From DSFO01 sp041640715 (GTDB taxonomy: Archaea; Thermoproteota; Thermoprotei; Gearchaeales; Gearchaeaceae), in assembly GCA_041640715.1 (NCBI GenBank), contig JBEPZU010000009.1:1-57192 (forward strand): a stretch of 57,192 bases of DNA, in the 5' to 3' direction. A program made the translations under genes and the position numbers. The stretch's first letter is position 1, and each line of letters begins with the position of its first letter. This document shows, one piece after another, positions 9,223 to 16,874 of this stretch. The notes beneath the pieces are model-generated. The model did not search any database, had not been told where the DNA came from, and was given only the letters and a program-made list of their open reading frames with translations.

Positions 9223-9918
9223 GTGGACTACATTGAAGAAATCCAAGAAATAATAGAAATGACAAACGCAATAATACAAAGGAAGATCGATCCTTTCAAG
9301 ATCGACGTTAAAAGTCTGATAGAGAAGTTAGATTCATTATTTCCTAAACTGAAGAAATTAGAAGAGTTAATGTTAGATGCTGAAGCTTTAGAGCATATTT
9401 CCAACGTCCTAGGAATTCAAACTCAAGAATTAAATTACATGGCTGGCAAGTTTTATTTGTCCTCTGAAGATATCATCAAAAAACTAAAGCAAATGAATAT
9501 AGTTGAATTATCCAATATGCTTTCTTTGACCTTTCACCCTATTTTATTTACCAGTTTCCTAAATGAAGAAGCATTATTTAATGCCTATGAATATTGGTTG
9601 TCGATTAAGAAAAGAATTAGAATCGAAGAAGAAAGCTTTGCCTTATTGAAATTTAAAAAGGAAGATTTGAAATTGAGAGAAAGAAATATAGCCGAGAAAT
9701 TAGCTAAAATGGAAGACTATTTAGAAAACAATACGCCAATAGAATTAAACAGTATGATAGATAAAATGGACCGTGATTCTAAAGTAGAGTTCCTCTATTT
9801 GCTATCTTATTTGATTTCCTCAGGTAAATTCTCAATAGAAGAGAAAGGAGAGAAGATGATGATAATAAAGGGCAAAGCTAAAGAGAGCAGTTCCTTGATA
9901 TTTACGATAAAACCATGA
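9223..9918 (+). CDS. Putative kleisin-like subunit of an SMC-type complex (ScpA/Nse4-like)
   Basis: No family is certain. The N-terminal part has 'IIQRKIDPFKIDVKSLIEKL', resembling the 'I-D-P-W-D-I-D' region of ScpA kleisins, followed by alpha-helical segments including 'EALEHISNVLGIQTQEL'. The last ~50 residues, 'SKVEFLYLLSYLISSGKFSIEEK', resemble the C-terminal winged helix of kleisins that binds an SMC head. The stop overlaps the start of the next gene by 4 bases (ATGA), so the two are translationally coupled, as scpA/scpB pairs are. I place the start at the GTG 9223 because a TATA-like CTTATA lies about 26 bases upstream; a TTG at 9205 is the longer alternative. Confidence 0.55.
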   Translation: MDYIEEIQEIIEMTNAIIQRKIDPFKIDVKSLIEKLDSLFPKLKKLEELMLDAEALEHISNVLGIQTQELNYMAGKFYLSSEDIIKKLKQMNIVELSNMLSLTFHPILFTSFLNEEALFNAYEYWLSIKKRIRIEEESFALLKFKKEDLKLRERNIAEKLAKMEDYLENNTPIELNSMIDKMDRDSKVEFLYLLSYLISSGKFSIEEKGEKMMIIKGKAKESSSLIFTIKP

Positions 9919-10487
9919 GCAAAAGAGTCGAGAAGAGGAAAGCTACGTTATTCGAGAAGATGAAGAAAGCAATGCTATTATTATTGATCCAAAGGAAAAG
10001 CATTCCGGGAGCATCAGGATATGAGCTGAAGAAGAATATAGGTAAAAAATACCTCTATGTAATCAATCTGCTCGACAAAGAACTAGAAAGCTATGGATTG
10101 AAAGTCAAAATATCGCTCCCTGAAGATGTCAAGGATCCTTCGAATCCTAGCGAAGAAGAATACGACAGGGCTCACTTTTACATTATCCCAAGAGAACCGA
10201 TATTGGCTTATAGAATTAAAGGACCCTTCAACATAGAAGAGCTTGGAAGCTTAGCTGCATGCATAATCATGAGTATGGCCAAAGCAGGTAACTTGAACAT
10301 AAAAGAACTAGAAGAAATGTTAGAAAGCAAAATAAGCAAGTTTAAAGTCAAAAGATATATCGAGAAATTCAGAAAACTGGGGTATTTACGCATAAGTGAA
10401 GAAGGAATCGTGAGCCTAGGATGGAGGACGAGGGCTGAGATTGACTTAGAGAATTTATCTAAACTATTGGTTATATATAAACCATAA
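9915..10487 (+). CDS. Putative KITE-type tandem winged-helix protein, MAGE/Nse3-like
   Basis: The 190-residue protein appears to contain two winged helices. The first half, 'KMKKAMLLLLIQRKSIPGAS' through 'LLDKELESYGLKVKISLPED', matches the layout of the first winged helix of MAGE/Nse3 proteins (L-x3-L-x2-R-x-I; then L-x4-G-x-x-x). The second half has 'GNLNIKELEEMLE', 'KFKVKRYIEKFRKLGYL' and ends with 'GWRTRAEIDLENL', close to the W-G-P-R-A-x-x-E signature of MAGE domains. KITE proteins (ScpB, Nse1, Nse3) bind kleisins; the gene overlaps a kleisin-like gene by 4 bases. ScpB or an unrelated winged-helix regulator remain alternatives. Start ATG at 9915 sits on the overlap. Confidence 0.55.
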   Translation: MSKRVEKRKATLFEKMKKAMLLLLIQRKSIPGASGYELKKNIGKKYLYVINLLDKELESYGLKVKISLPEDVKDPSNPSEEEYDRAHFYIIPREPILAYRIKGPFNIEELGSLAACIIMSMAKAGNLNIKELEEMLESKISKFKVKRYIEKFRKLGYLRISEEGIVSLGWRTRAEIDLENLSKLLVIYKP

Positions 10488-10712
10488 TCGTTTTTCTCAT
10501 CATTGAAAAATTTACTCAAATTAACAAAAAGTTACATCTAGAACAATTTTAAATTAAAATAATTTGACATGTTTTAACTTATAGAGAGATAAACTTTGAT
10601 TATAAAAAATGATGAGCGGCCAATTAAGCCATAAAAACTCTCGATCCTATATTGCACAATTCACCAATAAAAAGATGACATGGCATTGATGTCTTTCCTA
10701 ATAGAACAAAAG

Positions 10713-10720
10713 CTTTTAAG
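10713..10720 (+). promoter_or_regulatory. TATA box of the cation exchanger gene
   Basis: CTTTTAAG preceded by a purine-rich BRE-like ACAAAAG, centred about 30 bases before the ATG at 10747. This gives a leader of only a few bases. The rest of 10488-10746 shows no gene; it contains a lone ATGATGA (10609-10615) without a partner box and a weak GACAT/ATGTC inverted repeat near 10677-10693. Confidence 0.5.
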
Positions 10721-10746
10721 AATGGGCAAAAAGGAATCATAATAAA

Positions 10747-11733
10747 ATGAATACTCTATTAGCTACAATTTTTTGGCTTTCTTTAATCATTGTTTCAAGT
10801 TACATTTTAGCTGAAGGAGCAGATAGATTAGCGATAAAGATAGGGAGAAAATTCACAGGAAGAATAATATTAGGTATAGCTACTACTTTACCTGAAATAG
10901 CGATCGTATTCGCTGCTTCTGCTAAAGGACTATTCGACATAGGAATAGGGGCTACTTTCGGTAGTAATATACTCATGATGAGTTTAGGATTGGCTATAAT
11001 GGTCCTAGTAGCAACTACAAGACTTAGCCTAAGGCCTGCTAAAGAGATAGATGTTGGTTCTTTCAAATTGGATTTCTTCTACCTTTTGTTCACCGCAGTG
11101 ATAGCGGTGATAACCTTCATGGACGGTTATGACATGCTGGATTTCTTCATATTCTTATTCCTTTATCTATTCTATTCTTACCAAAGCTATAAGGAATCAA
11201 ATATCGAAAGAGAAGAAATGGAAAAAGAAGCAGAATTAACTAGGAAAAAGATCTTACTGAATAGCATCCTAGTTTTACTTGGTTCGATAGGGATATTCTT
11301 CTCAGCAGGTCCTTTCGCTGAGAATCTCAAGAAATACTCAATAGAGATTAATGTACCTGCAATCATCCTTGCTTTGGTGATAGCTCCTATCGGAGGCGAG
11401 ATGCCTGAGAAATTATCCTTAATATTCTTAGCTAGAAAAGGAGGAAAATCTGTGGAAATATCCATAGGCAATATTTTCGGCTCTAAGATTTTAAACAATA
11501 CCCTATTGATCTCTGCCTTCATCTTAGGCGGCCTGTTTTACGGCCATAGCAAAATACCTTCAGATCCTTTATCTTTCTTCTTGGTTTCCCTTGCAGGATT
11601 GGTAACAGCTATATCTATGTTGACGTTCGTCGATCGAAAATTAAACGCTAAAGATGGTATTGTATTGGCAATACTTTACGTAATCGTAATCTATCTCCAA
11701 TATTTGATAACAGAGCTGAGGATCTTTTCTTAA
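10747..11733 (+). CDS. CaCA-superfamily sodium/calcium exchanger-type membrane antiporter
   Basis: The 328-residue protein has about 10-11 membrane segments in two homologous halves. The two inverted alpha-repeats are visible: 'GIATTLPEIAIVFAASAKG' with 'GATFGSNILM' (residues about 42-78), and 'APIGGEMPEKLSLIFLARKG' with 'GNIFGSKILNN' (about 213-252). The conserved acid of each P-E motif is present, which is the cation site of the family. The cytosolic loop between the halves is short and charged (residues about 148-170). The family exchanges Ca2+ for Na+ or H+; the actual ion pair is unknown. It stands alone between a plus-strand KITE-like gene and the convergent tldE. Confidence 0.93.
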   Translation: MNTLLATIFWLSLIIVSSYILAEGADRLAIKIGRKFTGRIILGIATTLPEIAIVFAASAKGLFDIGIGATFGSNILMMSLGLAIMVLVATTRLSLRPAKEIDVGSFKLDFFYLLFTAVIAVITFMDGYDMLDFFIFLFLYLFYSYQSYKESNIEREEMEKEAELTRKKILLNSILVLLGSIGIFFSAGPFAENLKKYSIEINVPAIILALVIAPIGGEMPEKLSLIFLARKGGKSVEISIGNIFGSKILNNTLLISAFILGGLFYGHSKIPSDPLSFFLVSLAGLVTAISMLTFVDRKLNAKDGIVLAILYVIVIYLQYLITELRIFS

Positions 11734-11786
11734 AACTGAGTAACTGTCATCTAAAACATTTAGAACCCAATCTTCTAAAAATCAGC

Positions 11787-13109
11787 TCAGCGGCTTGCTA
11801 TTTTAGCTTTACTCAGTAGTATATAGGGTACTTTGAAATTTCCCACCCACATGCTCTCTTTGCTTAATTCCACGATGTCCTTGAGAAATTCTTTCAATGA
11901 AATGCTTATTCCTGTTTGAAGTAAAGAGTGCTTCATTTCTCCTTTCTCGATGTAAAATCCTTCATTTATCATACCAGAAAATTCGCCCGTAATTACGTTA
12001 GGATAATCAAAAGTGGACCTCAAATAAATTCCACTATTTACTTCTTTCAACAATTCATCAATGCTCGTGCTGCCTGGACTTACTATAAGGTTCCTCGAAG
12101 AAATCCTGGGCAAATTTCTGAAATCTTCCCTTGTAGCATTGCCAGTACTCTCTCTAGATTCTTTTTTAGCCGTATAATTATCGTACATAAAGCTTTTCAA
12201 AACCCCTTTATCTATTAATACATTCTTAATCGAGGGATGTCCTTCACCGTCAAAGCTCGAGCTTCCTACAGCGCCTTCCAACAATCCATCATCTACGACG
12301 GTTAATTTAGTTGTAGCAATTTCTTTGTTTAAATACTCGCTCAAAAAACTCCTCTTTCTTTGTACTAGGTCTGAGTTCAAAGCTTGATTAAGAGACATGT
12401 AGAGAATAAATAATGATGCAAAAGGATCTATTATGACTGGATATTCTCCGCTTGCTATTTTCTTCTTGTTCAAACCTTTAAGGGCTAAATCGCAAACAGT
12501 ATTCAATCTTTCTTTTATTCCTAAATCATTTAAACGCCTACTCGTTGCGAAATCAAAGCTACTGCTGAAATTGTTTGAATCCTTAGCTGCGACGCTTATT
12601 TCCAGCTCATTCAAAGTGGCTTTTTCATTGGCCAAAACGCCTAGAGAATTAGATATAGCTTCTTCATATCTAGATAAACTAAGAGACAAGTTAACTGATA
12701 CTATTCTAGGATCATAATCTTTGTTGATCGCATCTTTGATCAGACTAAATAATTCATCGAAATCAATAGCTTCTATAGTTTTGTCATAGATGCCTTCAAC
12801 ATGAGAATAGGGCTTCTTAGATACAAAGGAGACCAAATAAGGATCAGGCGTCCCTACTTTTGCTAATTTTATTGCGTTCGATACTATAGCTTCTAAATCC
12901 TTCAAGTTAGTGGAGTAATAAAAACCTAAAGTCTTGTTTAGGATTACCCTTATCGCTATCCCTTCATCCCTTTTTCGCTCGAAACTTTTGAGCTCTCCCT
13001 TCTTTATCTTGAGCTCGGTTTCCTCCTCTGAAAAATAATAACATTCAGCTTGATCAGCGCCTAGCTTTTCTGCTATTCTTAATGCCTTTTCGCAGATATC
13101 TAAGCTCAT
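11787..13109 (-). CDS. pmbA: TldE/PmbA-type metalloprotease homologue
   Basis: This is the partner of TldD. The 440-residue product has the TldD/TldE N-terminal domain ('RKRDEGIAIRVILNKTLGFYYS') and the C-terminal beta domain with 'FDGEGHPSIKNVLIDKGVLKSFMYDNYTAKK'. The HExxxH motif of TldD is absent, as expected for the non-catalytic TldE subunit. In bacteria the TldD/E heterodimer degrades unfolded peptides and matures microcins; in Sulfolobus a TldD homologue is a metallopeptidase. Its ATG overlaps the tldD stop by 4 bases, so the two are translationally coupled. It converges on the cation exchanger gene. Confidence 0.94.
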   Translation of the reverse strand: MSLDICEKALRIAEKLGADQAECYYFSEEETELKIKKGELKSFERKRDEGIAIRVILNKTLGFYYSTNLKDLEAIVSNAIKLAKVGTPDPYLVSFVSKKPYSHVEGIYDKTIEAIDFDELFSLIKDAINKDYDPRIVSVNLSLSLSRYEEAISNSLGVLANEKATLNELEISVAAKDSNNFSSSFDFATSRRLNDLGIKERLNTVCDLALKGLNKKKIASGEYPVIIDPFASLFILYMSLNQALNSDLVQRKRSFLSEYLNKEIATTKLTVVDDGLLEGAVGSSSFDGEGHPSIKNVLIDKGVLKSFMYDNYTAKKESRESTGNATREDFRNLPRISSRNLIVSPGSTSIDELLKEVNSGIYLRSTFDYPNVITGEFSGMINEGFYIEKGEMKHSLLQTGISISLKEFLKDIVELSKESMWVGNFKVPYILLSKAKIASR

Positions 13110-14497
13110 GCTACACCGCTAACAGTCATACCTTTAATTCTAACATGAGGACCTCCATCACCTACTCGTACGAATTGACCTTCTTTGCCACATTGACCTG
13201 TACCTCTTATTTCGAGATCTTTCCCTATTCCTTCAACATTTTTCAATGTCTCCAATATCACTCCGCTCAAAGATAGATCTCTTAAAGGAGTTTTTATCTC
13301 CCCTTTCTCTATCAAATAACCCCTTTCGCATTTGAAGGTATACTGTCCATTACTAGGCACCACGTAGCCATACTCGAATCCCTTAGCGTAGATCCCAATT
13401 TCTATTCCTTCTAACAATTCCTCAAAGCTCATATCTCCTTTATTGAAGTATATATTGCTCATCCTAACTATTGGAGGATTTAGGAAAGAATCAGCCCTTG
13501 CGGCTCCATTGTTAGGAAGACCTAATATAGAACTAGTTTCGATGTTGTGAAGATATTCATTTAAAACTCCATTCTTGATTATATACCTAGCTCGGGCAGG
13601 AAAACCTTCATCATCATATTCGAAGTATCCATAGCTTTTTTCAACCAAGGGATTGTCTATAATAGTTACTAGATCGCTAGCTATTTTCTCACCCAATTTA
13701 CCTTCTAGAACTGAGTCCTTCTCGACTATTCCATCACCTTCTGCAGGATGTCCTATTGCTTCATGCGCAAAAACACCTACTAATATGGGATCCATCAAGC
13801 AAACATAAGAACCTGGCTTAACGCTCTTAGCTTCTAGTTGTTCTATTGCCTTTTCAGCGCTTTTTATTCCTATTTCTTCAGCTTTAAACTCTTTGATCAA
13901 TTCATAGCCTCCAACACCTCCTATACTTTCATAACCTCTTCCCCTAATTCCAGATTCTAGGGAAATCGCCAAAGCAGTTACTCTCAAATATATTTCCTTC
14001 TTAATCAAGTTTGTTCCAAAGGAATTGACTACGATTATCTCATCTTTATTCTCGCTGTAATTAACTGTGTTGCTCTTAATCCTTTCATCATAAGATCGTA
14101 TAGAAGAATCTATTTGCTTTACTAGATTTAGTTTTTCTTCATAAGATATATTCTCGAAGTCTTCCTTGAAAGCGATGAAAGAAGTCGCTTTTAATCCTTT
14201 GAATTCCTTCAATGAATAAGGTTTTTTAACATGAGAAGAAACCACTTTGGCTATTTTAAAAGCCTTCTCTACAGATTCTTTTATAGCAGTTGGACTCAAA
14301 TAGGGAGTTGCAGAAAAGCCCCAAGCACCTTTGATGAAGACTCTAACTGCAATTCCTTCATCTAAATTTGAGGATATGCTCTTCAAAGAACCATCTACGT
14401 ATTGGATGCTAGTTTCCTTCATCTTACAATACCTAATTTCGGCGAATTCTGAACCTAGCTTTAAGGCATAATTAAGGGCTTCTTCTATTTCCATCAC
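13106..14497 (-). CDS. tldD: TldD-type metalloprotease
   Basis: This is the catalytic subunit of the TldD/TldE peptidase. The zinc motif is 'FAHEAIGHPAEGDG' (H245, E246, H250 of 463). The C-terminal 'GTGQCGKEGQFVRVGDGGPHVRIKGMTVSG' carries the conserved cysteine that completes the metal site in this family. The N-terminal domain has 'NLDEGIAVRVFIKGAWGFSAT', shared with its partner. First gene of the pair, followed by tldE with an ATGA overlap. A 450-base gene-free stretch lies upstream, and no strong TATA box stands out. Confidence 0.96.
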   Translation of the reverse strand: MMEIEEALNYALKLGSEFAEIRYCKMKETSIQYVDGSLKSISSNLDEGIAVRVFIKGAWGFSATPYLSPTAIKESVEKAFKIAKVVSSHVKKPYSLKEFKGLKATSFIAFKEDFENISYEEKLNLVKQIDSSIRSYDERIKSNTVNYSENKDEIIVVNSFGTNLIKKEIYLRVTALAISLESGIRGRGYESIGGVGGYELIKEFKAEEIGIKSAEKAIEQLEAKSVKPGSYVCLMDPILVGVFAHEAIGHPAEGDGIVEKDSVLEGKLGEKIASDLVTIIDNPLVEKSYGYFEYDDEGFPARARYIIKNGVLNEYLHNIETSSILGLPNNGAARADSFLNPPIVRMSNIYFNKGDMSFEELLEGIEIGIYAKGFEYGYVVPSNGQYTFKCERGYLIEKGEIKTPLRDLSLSGVILETLKNVEGIGKDLEIRGTGQCGKEGQFVRVGDGGPHVRIKGMTVSGVA

Positions 14498-14947
14498 TAA
14501 AATGATGAAACTCTAGAATTTATTTTTTAAAAATCCAAGCGCTTAAGAATCGCTATTTACTAAAATCCTCCAAGATTTAAGAAGAATTTAAAACTTGAAT
14601 TGATCTAAAATCCATCAAAAATTCGTTAAAGAACATTTCAAGGCATTTAAGCTTTGATTTTAACGAAGGTCATTAGGAGGTTTAAATCTAAGGGAGAAAT
14701 CCAATGTATGAAATATCATTTCTGAGTTTCAGAATAATATTAGCATAAGATAACGCACCTAGCTTGGTGAGCAGGAAGAAAATATGCGTCATTAGGAACA
14801 AAGGATAAGTTTCGTTATCAAAATTACACCGTTTATTAAGTAATTTTTAGCTCTTTCAAAAAGCATCTTAGATTTAGGAGTCTTCTTTTAAATCGCTTAT
14901 GATAATACCCAACTAGTTTTTATAAACGTAAGTTTTAAAAGATTAGG
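14498..14947. other. Intergenic stretch without a recognisable gene
   Basis: This 450-base divergent intergenic region lies between tldD (minus) and a small membrane protein (plus). Both strands have frequent stops and no tRNA-like cloverleaf was seen. An ATGATGA occurs at 14502-14508 but has no CTGA partner at a box C/D distance. The only strong signal is the TATA box at 14919-14926. The length is unusual for this compact segment, so an unrecognised small RNA cannot be excluded. Confidence 0.5.
14919..14926 (+). promoter_or_regulatory. TATA box for leaderless small membrane protein gene
   Basis: TTTATAAA is centred about 25 bases upstream of the ATG at 14948, which places transcription start on or next to the initiator codon. 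This is the standard spacing of leaderless archaeal genes. Confidence 0.6.
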
Positions 14948-15382
14948 ATGGAAGAAATCAGCGAAGATCTAATAATCGCATTCGCACTCAATTCATTCTT
15001 CGCAATAGCTTTGATGACTTTCTCAATAAACACCATCGTTAACTCAATAATAAGCGCTGCTTTTACTAGTTTGATTGTAGGTATACTCATCTTAGCGGTA
15101 GGCTTGATCGAAGGTTATTATGTATTCTCCCTATACAATTTTATCAAACAAAACGCCTTGCAAAGAATTATAGACCGCCTCAATCAAGTCTCCATTCTCA
15201 ATATATTATTTTCTTCGATAATTCTACTCATAATTTTAGGAAGCCTTACTGTTTCTTATTTAGTAGGAGAATTAGATTTAGACACACTAGCATTGTTTTT
15301 TATATACGCGATTGCTTTGGTATTAGGCTTGGGTTTGACCTCAGGAATATTTTCATGGAGAGCGGTTAAAACTTATAAATAA
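14948..15382 (+). CDS. Small four-helix membrane protein, unknown function
   Basis: The 144-residue product has four predicted membrane helices (about residues 8-28, 34-58, 80-104, 112-136), no long loops and no recognisable motif. The short charged link 'KQNALQRIIDRLNQ' separates the pairs of helices. The start is fixed by a TATA box at leaderless spacing. It lies 22 bases before an MFS transporter on the same strand and is probably in its operon, but a shared function is not shown by sequence. Confidence 0.7.
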   Translation: MEEISEDLIIAFALNSFFAIALMTFSINTIVNSIISAAFTSLIVGILILAVGLIEGYYVFSLYNFIKQNALQRIIDRLNQVSILNILFSSIILLIILGSLTVSYLVGELDLDTLALFFIYAIALVLGLGLTSGIFSWRAVKTYK

Positions 15383-15404
15383 CCTATATTTCCCTTATTA
15401 AAAG

Positions 15405-16562
15405 GTGCAAAAGACTGTAATACCTTTACTTTCAATCGTCATTTTTCTGCTCATGATAGGATCATCCATGGCTACTCCCATTCTTCCTATCTTCCTTAAG
15501 TACTTAGGAGCGACCAACTTAGTCATCGGTATAACGATTGCATTATACGGTTTAATAAGAGCTCCGCTGAACATTCCGTTAAGCTTCTTTTTCGCTAACA
15601 AGAATCCATTGTACACAGCACAATTAGGATTAGCGCTTGTAATATTTGCGGCTATTTTCATGGGATTGTCTTCAAACTTTTACCAAATAGCTGTTGCTAG
15701 GTTGATAGAAGGAATAGGCATAATATTTTACGTAATCTCAGCTTTAAGGATCCTCGCCGAATTTTCACCGAGAGAAGAAAGAGGGGGGACCATGGGTATA
15801 TATACAACTTCTCTACTTCTAGGCTCAGCGATAGGACCTTTACCTGGTGGGTTTATAGCAGAACATTTTGGAGCAAGGATGGTCTTCTTTTCCTATGGAT
15901 TAGTTGTGGCTATAGCCTTATTGGCCCTGTTTTTTATTCATAAACGAGAAAAATATACAAAACAAAACACTAAAATCACCATTCAAATACTTAAGAAGAC
16001 CATTAAGGATAGGTCTATCTTGATCGTAAGCTATGTCATATCTAGCCTTTTCGTAGCTAGAATAGCCTTGATGGGCGTTATAATTCCCGTACTTTTATCA
16101 GAAACGTTTAAACTAAGAGAAGGTGCTATAGGGGCCACAATTTCTTCATTTTGGATTATGACAGCGATTCCTAATTGGATAGGAGGAAGGCTTGGAGATA
16201 AGATAGGAAGGAAAAAATTAATTTCTTTTTGTATTATAATCTCCTCATTTTCTTTAGCCTTGCTTTCTTTTTCGAGGAATCTTTTTGAATTTCAAGTTGT
16301 ATTGCTCATACTAGCAATTGCTACAGGCTTAACAGGACCTATCAGCGCTTATATAATAGATTTATCTACAAAGGAAAATTTGCCTATTTCATTAGGCATA
16401 TTCAGAACATTCGTAGACGTAGCTTTCTTCCTAGGACCATTACTTGGAGGAATGCTATTAGAGAGTTTTAAACTCGATCCATCGCTTTTTTTAGTTTTAT
16501 CTTTATACCTCTTAGTTTCTTTGGTATTACTAAGATTCGCAGAAGAAAAAAAGAACTATTAA
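15405..16562 (+). CDS. Major facilitator superfamily transporter
   Basis: The 385-residue protein has about 12 hydrophobic helices in two halves with a basic central loop ('HKREKYTKQNTK'). The MFS motif between helices 8 and 9 is visible as 'GGRLGDKIGRKKL', and helix 5 contains 'LGSAIGPLPGGFIAEHFG'. It resembles multidrug or sugar efflux permeases; the substrate cannot be assigned. The start is GTG directly preceded by AAAG. Its stop overlaps by 4 bases the stop of a zinc-finger gene on the other strand. Confidence 0.92.
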   Translation: MQKTVIPLLSIVIFLLMIGSSMATPILPIFLKYLGATNLVIGITIALYGLIRAPLNIPLSFFFANKNPLYTAQLGLALVIFAAIFMGLSSNFYQIAVARLIEGIGIIFYVISALRILAEFSPREERGGTMGIYTTSLLLGSAIGPLPGGFIAEHFGARMVFFSYGLVVAIALLALFFIHKREKYTKQNTKITIQILKKTIKDRSILIVSYVISSLFVARIALMGVIIPVLLSETFKLREGAIGATISSFWIMTAIPNWIGGRLGDKIGRKKLISFCIIISSFSLALLSFSRNLFEFQVVLLILAIATGLTGPISAYIIDLSTKENLPISLGIFRTFVDVAFFLGPLLGGMLLESFKLDPSLFLVLSLYLLVSLVLLRFAEEKKNY

Positions 16563-16756
16563 TGAGCTTCCTTCATATGCCTTCTATAATTCTTTCTACC
16601 CTCTATTCTGGCACCGCATTTTCTGCATATGAAAGTCCTAGGACCCTTACTACTTGTAAGAATATGCGCAGGCGGAGGCGTCCTACAAGCGGCTATGTGT
16701 ATTTGATAATAACTTCTCTTCAATCTCCTTCTACAACTAGGACAAACCCTTCTCAT
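16559..16756 (-). CDS. Small two-finger zinc protein (C2HC plus C2H2)
   Basis: The 65-residue basic protein has two zinc-binding units. The first is C5-x2-C8-x11-H20-x3-C24, and the second is C44-x2-C47-x12-H60-x4-H65, the latter ending the protein with 'KNYRRHMKEAH' like a classical C2H2 finger. The protein is rich in Arg and Lys, so nucleic acid binding is likely (inference). A TATA-like ATTTAAAT lies about 28 bases upstream of the ATG, consistent with a leaderless message. The opposite strand also has an open frame here, but only this frame gives a coherent protein. Confidence 0.85.
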   Translation of the reverse strand: MRRVCPSCRRRLKRSYYQIHIAACRTPPPAHILTSSKGPRTFICRKCGARIEGRKNYRRHMKEAH

Positions 16757-16874
16757 TAAATCATTCTTTACTAGAAAATTTAAATAGTTAACTATGACAA
16801 CTTAACTTCGCAAGAAGAACTTTCTAAGGAATAACCCAAGATGGAAAGCGGAGTAATAAAGGAGATATCAGTAA

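Noticed and set aside
10609..10615. ATGATGA resembling a box C of a C/D small RNA
   Set aside because: No CTGA box or C'/D' pair at a suitable distance, and no terminal stem.
12433..12717. Plus-strand open frame inside tldE
   Set aside because: Antisense shadow; the tldE frame is conserved and complete.
14502..14508. Second ATGATGA, possible box C
   Set aside because: The next CTGA is over 200 bases away; no stem.
16562..16759. Plus-strand open frame opposite the zinc-finger gene
   Set aside because: No family features; the minus-strand frame gives two complete zinc-ligand sets and has a promoter.
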